A stretch of 14,867 nucleotides of DNA from NCBI GenBank assembly GCA_018714725.1, contig DVMZ01000074.1, positions 1 through 14,867 of the forward strand, in the 5' to 3' direction. This document shows positions 8,262 through 14,867 of the stretch, piece by piece. A program made the translations under genes and the position numbers. Position 1 is the first letter of the stretch. Each line of letters begins with the position of its first letter. This DNA comes from Candidatus Scatosoma pullistercoris (lineage in GTDB: Bacteria > Bacillota > Clostridia > Christensenellales > Borkfalkiaceae). The notes below the pieces were generated by a model. It ran no database searches and had not been told where the DNA came from. It was given only the letters and a program-made list of their open reading frames with translations.

Positions 8262-9047
8262 TCAGCGGCGTTTCAGCGCCCGAAACAGCCAGGATACCGC
8301 CACGGCGGCCGCGGAGAGCAGCAACGAAAGAAGCAGAAAATAATTCATAAATCCCGCCGCGGACAAAAATCCCCGCGTAAAGGAGAACAGAATCCCGTTT
8401 CCGAGCAGCCCGAGCACGATGTCCGTCAGCGCATAGAGAAGGAGCAGAAAGAAAAGTCCGTCCAGCGCCCCCTTTACGTCCGCTTTGCTCAGACTCATGT
8501 GCAGACAGAACAAAACGCCCAGAAAAAGGAATCCCCACCAGGCGGGTCGGTCGGCATAGGAGAAGATAACGGAAAGTCCGTTCCAAAAGCCGACAAGCGC
8601 GGACCCGAACTTTCCGAAATCCGCTTCGGACACCTCCTGCATGGCTTTCAGAAACATCTCGGGCAGGAGCAGGTATGCGATCAGCGCAAAAAGAAGGGAG
8701 ATTACCACGACGGGCGCCGTACCGATAAAGAAGTTTCCGATCCGGTGATAAAAATTTCTCGGATTGCAGGAATGGCGGACGTAGCCCAGCACGCCGTCCT
8801 CCGGATTGACGGAAAACAGGCGGATTTCCTGAATCCGGTGCCCGAACAGGAGACAGGCCAGGGCATGGGCGCCCTCGTGGACGGGCGTGCCGACAATTCC
8901 CGTCAGGATGCACACCGTGCGGCCGTAGCGGCCGAAATTGGCGTAAAACCGACGATTGCACCACCCGATCAGGAATCCGAATAAAAAGATACTGCCGACA
9001 GTGAACACCGCCTGCAGCAAAAAACATCTGAAAATGTCAGAAGCCAT
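8262..9047 (-). CDS. Polytopic membrane protein with M50-like HExxH motif
   Basis: This 261-residue integral membrane protein has about six hydrophobic segments (around 12-28, 44-68, 107-128, 150-163, 170-184 and 195-250). His57-Glu58-x-x-His61 (GTPVHEGAHALACLLFGH) is the zinc-metalloprotease signature. NFFIGTAP at 105-112 resembles the second conserved stretch of M50 proteins. The segment around 185-197 (SLSKADVKGALDG) offers Asp190 or Asp196 as third metal ligand. The M50 (site-2-protease-like) assignment rests on these motifs. The protein is short, lacks a PDZ domain, and its substrate is unknown. ATG 9047 has AAGGAGGG upstream. It lies 43 bases after the 204-residue gene, same strand, with no promoter or terminator seen between, so they form an operon. 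No clear terminator is seen after it. The protein could instead be a non-peptidase relative. Confidence 0.75.
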   Translation of the reverse strand: MASDIFRCFLLQAVFTVGSIFLFGFLIGWCNRRFYANFGRYGRTVCILTGIVGTPVHEGAHALACLLFGHRIQEIRLFSVNPEDGVLGYVRHSCNPRNFYHRIGNFFIGTAPVVVISLLFALIAYLLLPEMFLKAMQEVSEADFGKFGSALVGFWNGLSVIFSYADRPAWWGFLFLGVLFCLHMSLSKADVKGALDGLFFLLLLYALTDIVLGLLGNGILFSFTRGFLSAAGFMNYFLLLSLLLSAAAVAVSWLFRALKRR

Positions 9048-9090
9048 CGCTTTCCCTCCTTTTGCCGTTGATCGAAGCCGGCGGAAGCGC

Positions 9091-9705
9091 TTATTTTCCC
9101 GAGGGAAAAGAGAGAATATTCCGATCCTCCTTCCGTCCTTTTCCGCCTTTGCCCTCTTTCCCGTCCGGCGCGTCGCCGCCGTTCAGGGAGGAGAGGATTT
9201 CGAGATATTTCTCAAACTCCGAATCCATGCCGATATAGACGATCGCTTCGGCGTCCACTTCCGTATATCCCGCCGGCCTTCCGTTTTCATCCAACAGGCG
9301 AATTTGCACGATATTCCAATCCCTGTCCGTCACATACCCGCTGATCTTTTCCAGCGAATCGAACCCGACTTCCAGCGTGCAGAGCTTCCTGCTCCTCTCC
9401 GCAAAATCGACGAAGCTCTCCAGAACCCCTTTGGCCGAAACTTTGAGCGGCGGCAAGGTCTCGTCGTAATGGCGGTATACTTTGACGAGATTTTCAAGAT
9501 AAGGCGTACCCACGTCAAGTTTGAGAATCTCCTCGATCCGGATGCAGTGATAGCCGTCAAACCTGCCTCCGGGGGAAATGAGTTCCATGGCGACAAACTC
9601 GTCGTCTGCTTCCCTGACAAACCCCACGCAGAATCCGCCCGTCATTTTATAATAAACCGCCACCGGCGTGGCCGTTCCCCGCAGACGTCTGAAAATCTCC
9701 GTCAT
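9091..9705 (-). CDS. Hypothetical protein with apparent internal duplication of a small beta-rich domain
   Basis: This soluble 204-residue protein has no signal peptide or membrane segment and matches no family I can name. The first half (about 14-77) and second half (about 107-172) share a pattern. Each has a stretch like GFVREADDEFVAMEL or GYVTDRDWNIVQIRL, then a glycine-rich turn. Next comes GYHCIRIEEILKLDVG or GYTEVDAEAIVYIGMD, then a short helix (YLENLVKVY, FEKYLEIL). This suggests a tandem SH3/Sm-like barrel, which is inference from reading. The C-terminal 30 residues are Lys/Gly-rich and probably disordered. ATG 9705 has GGAAGGAG upstream. A sigma-A promoter lies about 50 bases upstream. 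It is first in a two-gene unit with the M50-like membrane protein and may act with it. Confidence 0.75.
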   Translation of the reverse strand: MTEIFRRLRGTATPVAVYYKMTGGFCVGFVREADDEFVAMELISPGGRFDGYHCIRIEEILKLDVGTPYLENLVKVYRHYDETLPPLKVSAKGVLESFVDFAERSRKLCTLEVGFDSLEKISGYVTDRDWNIVQIRLLDENGRPAGYTEVDAEAIVYIGMDSEFEKYLEILSSLNGGDAPDGKEGKGGKGRKEDRNILSFPSGK

Positions 9706-9755
9706 CCGATTCTCCTTCCGGCCGTTCTTCCGGCCGCGTTTTCCGTATGGTTAAT

Positions 9756-9783
9756 ATTATACCACAGAATGTGGATTTGTCAA
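9756..9783 (-). promoter_or_regulatory. Sigma-A promoter of the hypothetical protein/M50-like operon
   Basis: On the minus strand, TTGACA (9783-9778) and TATAAT (9761-9756) are both perfect consensus, separated by 16 bases, with TGG just before the -10 giving an extended -10. Transcription would start near 9749, leaving a leader of roughly 45 nt before the ATG at 9705. Confidence 0.85.
9762..9774. promoter_or_regulatory. Palindromic operator candidate in the promoter spacer
   Basis: CCACA-GAA-TGTGG is a perfect 5-bp inverted repeat around a 3-base centre. It fills most of the spacer between the -35 and -10 boxes. A repressor bound here would block RNA polymerase. The regulator is unknown. 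Confidence 0.4.
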
Positions 9784-9813
9784 GCATTCCCGCCCCCGCT
9801 TTCCGCCCTTCCG

Positions 9814-9894
9814 CTTCTCTTCCCCTCTTTTCTCTTCTCTTCCCCTCTTTTCTCCTCTCTTCCCCTCTTTTCTCCTCTCTTCCCCTCTTTTCTT
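9814..9894. repeat. 81-nt uninterrupted polypyrimidine tract, 20-bp tandem repeat
   Basis: The plus strand contains only C and T from 9814 to 9894. It is built on a 20-bp unit beginning TCCCCTCTTTTCTC, with units at 9821, 9841 and 9861 and a partial fourth at 9881. Units 2 and 3 are identical and unit 1 differs at one base. The minus strand is all purine. The tract lies about 30 bases upstream of the -35 box of the minus-strand promoter. Confidence 0.95.
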
Positions 9895-10105
9895 GAACCC
9901 GGCCTGTCCCGCCCGCCCAATCCTTTCCGTCGCCCTTTCCTGTTTTTGCCGGCCGACGGCCGACTGTTTCAAGAAAAAACACGGATTGCGCAAACGAACG
10001 CAAAAATGCGGCATACTGTATTTGTCCCTGTCCCGTATTTTCTTTGACTTTCCCGGTCCCGAACGAATCCGCAGACAAAAACTTTTCAAAAAATAAAAAC
10101 AGGGA

Positions 10106-10134
10106 TGGATTTTTATCCGGTTATGTGCTACAAT
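10106..10134 (+). promoter_or_regulatory. Probable promoter of the amidohydrolase gene
   Basis: TGGATT (10106-10111), a weak -35, is 17 bases from TACAAT (10129-10134), a good -10. Transcription would begin near 10141, giving a leader of about 150 nt before the start codon at 10290. Confidence 0.5.
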
Positions 10135-10236
10135 GAAAGAAGCCGGGAAAGCCGAAAACCTTAAAATATACCCGGATTTTCGCGGCTTCGTCCCCGAGCC
10201 CCGAAAGCCCTTCCGGAAAACGGATGCCGGCAAATC

Positions 10237-10262
10237 CATATCTGCAAATCATATCTGCAAAT
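10237..10262 (+). repeat. 13-bp perfect tandem repeat in the amidohydrolase leader
   Basis: CATATCTGCAAAT occurs at 10237-10249 and again immediately at 10250-10262, with a partial third copy (CAAATC) just upstream. It ends about 18 bases before the ribosome site. It could be a protein-binding site or simple slippage. Confidence 0.8.
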
Positions 10263-10280
10263 CCATTCCCGGGACAAAAC

Positions 10281-10286
10281 GGAGGA
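10281..10286 (+). promoter_or_regulatory. Ribosome binding site with short spacing
   Basis: GGAGGA ends only 3 bases before ATG 10290, shorter than for the other genes here. It still favours 10290 over the in-frame ATG at 10224, which has no such site. Confidence 0.6.
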
Positions 10287-10289
10287 ATT

Positions 10290-11915
10290 ATGGCAAAACG
10301 CATTTACCAAAACGGACACATTCTTACGCTGGACTCTCCCCTGCCTGCCGATTATCTGATCGCGGAGGACGGAAAAATTCTGGGCACGGGGCGGGGCGAA
10401 CCTCCCGCTCTCTCGGGAGACGTACAACGGATCGACCTGCACGGCAGGGCGCTGATGCCCGCCTTTCTCGATCCGCACAGCCATCTCTCCGCCGTCGCGC
10501 ACCGGCAGTTGCAGCTTTCTCTGTCAGGCATCGGAACTCCGGACGCCGTTCTCAAAGAGATTTCCCGTTTTCTCCGGGAAAAACAACTGAAAAAGGGCGA
10601 ATGGCTCGCCGCGAGCGATTACGAACCGGAAGGCCGGCGGCTGACCGCCCGGGAACTGGACGCCGTCGCGCCCGAAAATCCCCTCGTCCTGCAATACACT
10701 TCGGGGCATATGGGCGTTTTCAACGGCGCGGCCCTGCAAGCGCTGGGCGTCGGCGCGGACACCCCTTCCGCCGAGGGCGGACTTATTGAAAAGGGTCCCG
10801 ACGGCACGCCGACCGGGTACATGGAAGAAACGGATTTCGTCACCCGTCTGAAAAAAATTCCTCCGCCCGACGGCAATAAATTGATGGACGCCTTCGACCG
10901 GGCGCAGGAACTCTATTTTTCCAACGGCATCGTGCTCATTCAGGAAGGACTGGCGGTAGCCGAACTCCTGCCCCTCTATCAGGCGCTTTTGCGCGCCGGA
11001 AAACTGCGCGCAGAAGTCGTCGCCTATCCGGGCCGGGAGGATTTTTCCGCGTATGCGGAAGCCTTCCCCCGCACCTTAGACGGGCAAAATGAGAGCGAAC
11101 GGAAGAACGGCCCCGCCCGCTTCCCCCGTAAAGGACCGCGCGGAAATTTCCGCGTCGGCGGCGTCAAGCTCATTTCCGACGGTTCGCCGCAGGGGCGGAC
11201 GGCCTGGCTGAGGAAGCCCTACCTCGACGAAAACGGCCGGCCCGATCCAAACGGATACTGCGGCTATCCCTCCGTGACAAAGGAAGAATTGGAAGAAACC
11301 GTGCGATTCTGTACGGAAAGGAATCTGCAGCTTCTGGTCCATTGCAACGGCGATCGGGCGGCACAGGCCTTTATCGACGCTCAGCTCCGGTTCGGCTCCC
11401 CGACCACCCGCCCGGTGATGATTCATGCGCAACTCCTGGGCACCGATCAGCTGGACGACGTGCGCCGCGCGGGAATCCTCCCCTCCTTTTTCGTCGCGCA
11501 TGTCTATTATTGGGGAGATGTGCATCTGAGCAATCTCGGCAGGGAACGCGCCGAAAAAATCAGTCCGTTGCGCTCCGCTCTGAATAAGGGAATCCCCTTC
11601 ACCCTGCATCAGGATTCTCCGGTCGTTTTTCCGGATATGCTGGAAACGGTCCGTTGCGCGGTAACGCGAAAGACAAAAAGCGGAAAAACTCTCGGCGCCG
11701 ACGAGCGAATCGACGTTCTCTCCGCCCTTCGCGCCGTCACGCGCAACGCCGCCCGGCAGTATTTTGAAGAAGCGCAGACGGGCGCTCTCCGGCCGGGCAT
11801 GCGCGAAAATCTCATCATCCTCTCCGCGGACCCTCTGCAAATCCCGCCCGAAAAATCGGCGGACATCCGGGTGGAAGAAACGATCGCCGACGGAATCACT
11901 CTTTTCCGGCGTTGA
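10290..11915 (+). CDS. YtcJ-like metal-dependent amidohydrolase (amidohydrolase family 3)
   Basis: This 541-residue cytoplasmic hydrolase has a split beta-sandwich and TIM-barrel layout. It probably cleaves an amide or similar C-N bond in an unidentified small molecule. The start MAKRIYQNGHILTLD is the usual small N-terminal sandwich. His63-x-His65 (LDPHSHLS) binds metal. Lys293 lies in GGVKLISDGSPQGRTAWL, the family's hallmark stretch. His351 (LVHCNGDRA), His379 (MIHAQLL) and His440/Asp442 (LHQDSP) complete the expected active-site set. The C-terminus (LRPGMRENLIILSADP ... GITLFRR) returns to the sandwich. Length is normal for the family. No signal peptide is seen. The gene stands alone on the plus strand, convergent with nagA, so its context does not reveal the substrate. 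YtcJ relatives include deformylases and are often mislabelled as regulators. An in-frame ATG at 10224 would add 22 residues, but lacks a ribosome site. Confidence 0.9.
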   Translation: MAKRIYQNGHILTLDSPLPADYLIAEDGKILGTGRGEPPALSGDVQRIDLHGRALMPAFLDPHSHLSAVAHRQLQLSLSGIGTPDAVLKEISRFLREKQLKKGEWLAASDYEPEGRRLTARELDAVAPENPLVLQYTSGHMGVFNGAALQALGVGADTPSAEGGLIEKGPDGTPTGYMEETDFVTRLKKIPPPDGNKLMDAFDRAQELYFSNGIVLIQEGLAVAELLPLYQALLRAGKLRAEVVAYPGREDFSAYAEAFPRTLDGQNESERKNGPARFPRKGPRGNFRVGGVKLISDGSPQGRTAWLRKPYLDENGRPDPNGYCGYPSVTKEELEETVRFCTERNLQLLVHCNGDRAAQAFIDAQLRFGSPTTRPVMIHAQLLGTDQLDDVRRAGILPSFFVAHVYYWGDVHLSNLGRERAEKISPLRSALNKGIPFTLHQDSPVVFPDMLETVRCAVTRKTKSGKTLGADERIDVLSALRAVTRNAARQYFEEAQTGALRPGMRENLIILSADPLQIPPEKSADIRVEETIADGITLFRR

Positions 11916-11972
11916 TCCCCGAAAACCGAAACCCTGCCCCGCGTCCGCGCGCAGGCAAAGCCGGACAAGGCA

Positions 11973-12012
11973 AAGAGAAGCGGCACAGACAAAACCCTGT
12001 GCCGCTTCTCTT
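11973..12012. terminator. Bidirectional terminator hairpin between convergent genes
   Basis: A perfect 16-bp stem (11973-11988 with 11997-12012, AAGAGAAGCGGCACAG and its complement) closes an 8-nt loop. It lies 58 bases after the amidohydrolase stop and 75 bases after the nagA stop on the other strand. There is no long T run on either side, but the 3' arm itself ends CTTCTCTT in both directions. The position between convergent genes supports a shared terminator. Confidence 0.75.
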
Positions 12013-12086
12013 AATAACTCATAAGAGGAAATCTGGGATAATCATATTAAACGGGAAAACACGCGCGGTGCCTTCCCCTTGCGCTT

Positions 12087-13232
12087 TTACGCGCGATAGA
12101 CAATTCTGCCGTCCCGAATGGTATACAGAACGTTGAATTTGTCGTCCAGCACGGCAAAATCCGCCAGTTTCCCGACGCGGATGCCGCCCGTTTCGCCGTC
12201 AATGCCCAGCGTCCTGGCTGGATTGATCGTCGCATAGTCCACGGCCTGCAACAGCGGTACGCCCGCCTTCTCGACGAGGTTGCCGACGGCGCGGTTCATT
12301 CTCAGAACGCTTCCGGCCAGCGTGCCGTCTTCCAGGCGCGCTTCGCCGTTTTTCACGATGACCGTCTGTCCGCCCAGCTCGCTGACGCCGTCCTGCAATC
12401 CCTTGGCGCGCATGGCGTCGGTGATGAGGGTGAGTTTGTCGTTGGGCTTACACTTGACCAGCAGCTGAATGGCGGGCACGGAAACGTGAATGGTGTCCGC
12501 GATGAGTTCGGCGTTCAGCCCGTCATACAGCAACGCGCTCCCCACCGTGCCGATTTCCCGGTGATGCAAGGGACTCTGCGCATTGTAAGTGTGCGTTATA
12601 TTTTTGGCGCCCGCCGCCATTGCGCGAAGAATATCGGCGCACTTCGCCCCCGTATGCCCGATCGAAGGAACGATATTCGAGGCAGCCAGGTGAGCGATGA
12701 GTTGCTCTGCCCCCTCTTCTTCGGGGGCAAGGGTCACAATCCGGATCGCGCGGCCGCTCGCCTCGTTGTATTCGTCAAAAACGGATACGGAGGGCTTTGC
12801 GACGTATTCGAGGGGCTGAGCGCCCTTATGCGCCGCCGCGATAAACGGCCCTTCCAGATGCACGCCGCCGAGCCGAGCTCCTTCTTCGTGCGCCGCCGCG
12901 CGGTATTCCTTCACCGCAGTCATGGCGCGCGTGATATTCTCTTTGCTCTGGGTCATCGTCGTAGCGAGGAACGTCGTCGTCCCTTCCGCCGCAACCGTTT
13001 CCGCGATCGTCTTCAGCGCTGCCTGCGTGCCGTCCATCGCGTCCGAACCGCCCGCGCCGTGAATGTGTTCATCGATAAATCCGGGAAGCACGATCGCATT
13101 TTCGGGCAATGCAATCTCTTCCGCTTTTCCGACGTTGCTTCCGATCTCCGTGATCCGTTCGCCGAACGCAACCGTCGTCTTTTTCAGTCCTTCCCCCTCG
13201 ACATACACGAGGGCGTTGACAAATGCTTTCAT
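12087..13232 (-). CDS. nagA: N-acetylglucosamine-6-phosphate deacetylase
   Basis: This 381-residue cytoplasmic enzyme converts GlcNAc-6-phosphate to glucosamine-6-phosphate and acetate, the step before NagB in amino-sugar catabolism and cell-wall recycling. Visible features are His56-x-His58 (GFIDEHIHGAGG), Glu127 (HLEGPFI, metal ligand), His193 (GHTGA), and His214 (THTYNAQSPLHHRE, which also contacts substrate). Asp272 (LITDAM) is the catalytic acid/base. The C-terminus has NPARTLGIDGETGGIRVGKLADFAVLD. Length and motif order match the family throughout. ATG 13232 is preceded by AGGAGG at good spacing. It lies 43 bases after nagB on the same strand with no terminator between, so it is the last gene of the cluster, ending before the shared hairpin at 11973-12012. 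Confidence 0.97.
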   Translation of the reverse strand: MKAFVNALVYVEGEGLKKTTVAFGERITEIGSNVGKAEEIALPENAIVLPGFIDEHIHGAGGSDAMDGTQAALKTIAETVAAEGTTTFLATTMTQSKENITRAMTAVKEYRAAAHEEGARLGGVHLEGPFIAAAHKGAQPLEYVAKPSVSVFDEYNEASGRAIRIVTLAPEEEGAEQLIAHLAASNIVPSIGHTGAKCADILRAMAAGAKNITHTYNAQSPLHHREIGTVGSALLYDGLNAELIADTIHVSVPAIQLLVKCKPNDKLTLITDAMRAKGLQDGVSELGGQTVIVKNGEARLEDGTLAGSVLRMNRAVGNLVEKAGVPLLQAVDYATINPARTLGIDGETGGIRVGKLADFAVLDDKFNVLYTIRDGRIVYRA

Positions 13233-13275
13233 ATCAGCCTCCTGACTTTCAGACCGTCCGCAGCAGACTTCCGCC

Positions 13276-13998
13276 TTACAGCAACGACGCGGCCGCTTCG
13301 TCGCAGATGAGCGTGCAATCGGGATGCAGCTGCAAAATGCTGGCGGGAACTTTTTCCGTCACTTCTCCCCTGACCAGCCCATACACTGCTTTCGCCTTAT
13401 TGGCGCCGTTGGCGAGAATGAGAATTTTCTTGGCGTTCATGATGTTTTTCAAACCCATCGTGAACGCCTGACGGGGTACTTCGTCAATGCTTGCAAACAT
13501 ACGGGAATTGTCCTTGATCGTGCTTTCCGTGAGGTCGACGATGTGCGTGACGCTTCCGAACGGCGTACCCGGTTCATTGAAAGCGATGTGGCCGTTGGAT
13601 CCGATCCCCAGCACCTGAATGTCCCGCGGCAATTCTTCCAGCAGCGCATTGTATCGGTCGCATTCCGCCTGCCGATCGGCGGCTTTCCCGTTTTCGATGT
13701 GCGTATTCTCCGGCTTCACGTCGATGTGGTCGAACAGATTGTGCCGCATGAAATAGATATAACTCTGATCGCTGGTGACGTCCAGCCCCGCATACTCGTC
13801 CAGATTGACGGTGCTTATCCCGCGATAGCTCGTGCCGTTTTTCTCATGATCGGCTATCATGTTCTGATACAGACCGATCGGCGTGGAACCCGTCGCAAGC
13901 CCCAGCACGGCGCGAGGATTAGCCGTCACCACTTCTTTCATCACCGAAAACGCCTCACGGCTCATTTCGTCATAAGTTTTGACAACGATTACTTTCAT
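13276..13998 (-). CDS. nagB: Glucosamine-6-phosphate deaminase
   Basis: This 240-residue cytoplasmic enzyme isomerises and deaminates glucosamine-6-phosphate to fructose-6-phosphate and ammonia, feeding GlcNAc carbon into glycolysis. Visible motifs are the phosphate loop LGLATGSTP (32-40), Asp67 in NLDEY (proton-transfer base), and GSNGHIAFNEPG with His137 and Glu142. The position of E. coli Asp141 is Asn here, which I recall also being the case in the Bacillus-type enzyme. The start is ATG 13998, with GGGAGA 7 bases upstream. A TTG two codons further out (14004) sits too close to that site. The C-terminus is short and lacks the extra allosteric segment of the E. coli enzyme. It lies between the ROK gene (75-base gap) and nagA (43-base gap), in pathway order. 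Confidence 0.96.
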   Translation of the reverse strand: MKVIVVKTYDEMSREAFSVMKEVVTANPRAVLGLATGSTPIGLYQNMIADHEKNGTSYRGISTVNLDEYAGLDVTSDQSYIYFMRHNLFDHIDVKPENTHIENGKAADRQAECDRYNALLEELPRDIQVLGIGSNGHIAFNEPGTPFGSVTHIVDLTESTIKDNSRMFASIDEVPRQAFTMGLKNIMNAKKILILANGANKAKAVYGLVRGEVTEKVPASILQLHPDCTLICDEAAASLL

Positions 13999-14073
13999 CT
14001 TCAAATCTCCCGATTTTACGGCTGTGCCGCAATTTTGTCATCGTTTTCCCGCGATATTCTTCGGTGTTTCCGC

Positions 14074-14867
14074 TTAAAGATCCCTGGGCAGGGACGCCGC
14101 CGCAATGCTTTGCCCCACGCGCCGGCTGCTTTCGTCGGGCAGAGAAATGTCCAGCCCGGCGAACTCCGGGAATTCCTCCGCCAGCACCTTCTTGCAGGTT
14201 TCCAGCAGAATATTTCCGCCCTTTCCGCCCGTCACGCGCCCCAGAAGAAGCATATGACGGATGTCGTAGAACTTCGCATAGAAAGGAATCGTATAGGCGA
14301 GATAAACGCCGATGTCCTCATAAATCTGCCGCGCCAGCGGATCGCCTTTTTCCATCAGCGCCTGAATTTCTTTCAATTTCTCGGCCGGCGTGCTCCCCGC
14401 TTTGAACTGATAGCCGCCGCTTTCCGCCAATTTGATGACGGCATCCTGCGAGAAATACTTGCAACCGACGCCGACGTCGCCGCTCCATTCGTCCTGCATG
14501 GCGTTTTCATTGAAATCGACCGGCGCAAACGCCAGCTCGGACAGCCAGCCGTTGATGCCGCCGTCCTTATTGATATATCCCACCGCTTCGCTGGTGCCCA
14601 TCGCAATGCCGAGCACCCGCCCGTCATTGAGGTCGATACTTCCCGCCAGCGCCGTGACGTCGCCGTCGTTTGCCACTTCCAGCGGGACATTGCCCATCTC
14701 TTTTGCAATATTTATGTACATATTTTTGACATAATCGCCATACTTTTTCTTATCGACTTTAATGAAAAGAGAAGCGACCATGATCTTGTTGTCTACATAT
14801 ACGCCCGCCGAAGAGACCCCGATCGAGTCCACGCGGGGCATTTTTGAAGCCGCCGTCTTCATCGCCG
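14074..14867 (-). CDS. ROK-family protein (sugar kinase-like), 5' end off window
   Basis: The frame is open to the window edge, so the 264 visible codons are the C-terminal part. The N-terminal DxGGT ATP-binding loop is not in view. Residues counted from the in-frame ATG at 14862: GVSSAGVYV (15-23) and NDGDVTALAG (65-74, with Asp66 at the usual catalytic-base position). MGTSEAVGYI (88-97) lies at the second phosphate loop. GLDISLPDESSRRVGQSIAAASL closes the protein. The canonical ROK ExGH step reads Glu109-Leu-Ala-Phe, and the CxCGxxGCxE zinc motif is absent: only two Cys occur in the visible part. It is upstream of nagB and nagA, so a GlcNAc/glucosamine kinase or a sugar-sensing relative is expected. 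The missing motif makes a true kinase role less certain. The ATG at 14862 is probably internal. Confidence 0.85.
   Translation of the reverse strand, partial: AMKTAASKMPRVDSIGVSSAGVYVDNKIMVASLFIKVDKKKYGDYVKNMYINIAKEMGNVPLEVANDGDVTALAGSIDLNDGRVLGIAMGTSEAVGYINKDGGINGWLSELAFAPVDFNENAMQDEWSGDVGVGCKYFSQDAVIKLAESGGYQFKAGSTPAEKLKEIQALMEKGDPLARQIYEDIGVYLAYTIPFYAKFYDIRHMLLLGRVTGGKGGNILLETCKKVLAEEFPEFAGLDISLPDESSRRVGQSIAAASLPRDL

Larger units (their letters stand above)
9706..10289. other. 584-bp divergent intergenic region
   Basis: No gene is supported between the minus-strand operon and the plus-strand amidohydrolase. It contains the operon promoter (9756-9783), an 81-nt polypyrimidine tract (9814-9894) and a GC-rich stretch with a 7-bp tandem GGCCGAC (9951-9964). 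It also holds a plausible plus-strand promoter (10106-10134) and a leader of about 150 nt with a possible stem (GAAGCCG at 10139-10145, CGGCTTC at 10183-10189). Long frames on the minus strand here are Arg/Lys/Glu/Gly low complexity produced by the purine tract. Confidence 0.6.

Noticed and set aside
9647..10239. Minus-strand frames rich in Arg/Lys/Glu/Gly across the purine tract
   Set aside because: They are low-complexity translations of the GA-rich minisatellite and overlap the clear promoter at 9756-9783.
10224..10289. Upstream in-frame ATG for the amidohydrolase
   Set aside because: No ribosome site precedes it, the extra residues are encoded by the 13-bp tandem repeat, and the family start pattern fits 10290.
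13999..14004. TTG start two codons upstream for nagB
   Set aside because: The GGGAGA site would be only about 1-2 bases away. ATG at 13998 has proper spacing and gives the normal NagB N-terminus.
13324..14847. A plus-strand open frame of about 507 codons opposite nagB and the ROK gene
   Set aside because: It has the same codon-register artefact, crosses two real genes and their gap, and shows no domain or ribosome site.

Overview
The window looks like chromosomal DNA from a GC-rich, anaerobic-type Gram-positive bacterium. Class Clostridia (Bacillota) is the best guess, and a gut lineage is plausible. The reasons are strong purine-rich Shine-Dalgarno sites (AGGAGG type), sigma-A promoters with TTGACA/TATAAT boxes, a BspA-type leucine-rich-repeat surface protein ending in a Ser/Asp-rich stalk plus one C-terminal membrane helix, an InlB-repeat lipoprotein, and a Firmicutes-type NagB. 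The finer placement is inference. No rRNA, tRNA, CRISPR array, insertion sequence or phage gene was seen.

Layout, left to right. (1) 1-7493, minus strand: a two-gene cell-surface unit. It holds a 2335-residue membrane-anchored subtilisin-family (S8) protease carrying a long BspA-type LRR region. Four bases downstream starts a lipoprotein with InlB-type repeats, cut by the window edge. (2) 7494-8261: a long gene-free stretch upstream of the protease. It has an AT-rich island with two 22-bp tandem repeats and promoter-like boxes, then a GC-rich structured leader ending in two successive terminator-like hairpins before the protease start codon. This is the least explained part of the window. (3) 8262-9705, minus: a two-gene unit of unknown role, made of a soluble protein with an apparent internal duplication and a polytopic membrane protein with an M50-like HExxH motif. 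A good sigma-A promoter with a palindrome in its spacer precedes it. (4) 9706-10289: gene-free, with that promoter, an uninterrupted 81-nt polypyrimidine tract of 20-bp period, and a leader for the next gene. (5) 10290-11915, plus: a YtcJ-like amidohydrolase, the only clear plus-strand gene. (6) A 16-bp perfect-stem hairpin between convergent genes. (7) 12087-14867, minus: an amino-sugar catabolic cluster, ROK-family protein (5' end off the window), nagB, nagA.

How the genes fit together: NagA deacetylates GlcNAc-6-phosphate and NagB deaminates and isomerises glucosamine-6-phosphate to fructose-6-phosphate. The ROK protein upstream would be the sugar kinase or a sugar-sensing relative, although it lacks the usual ROK zinc motif. 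The protease/lipoprotein pair is extracellular and probably acts on, or adheres to, host or dietary protein. The sequence does not link it directly to the nag cluster.

Codon use is strongly skewed: TTA, CTA and TCA are almost absent from the minus-strand genes, which creates very long spurious antisense reading frames.
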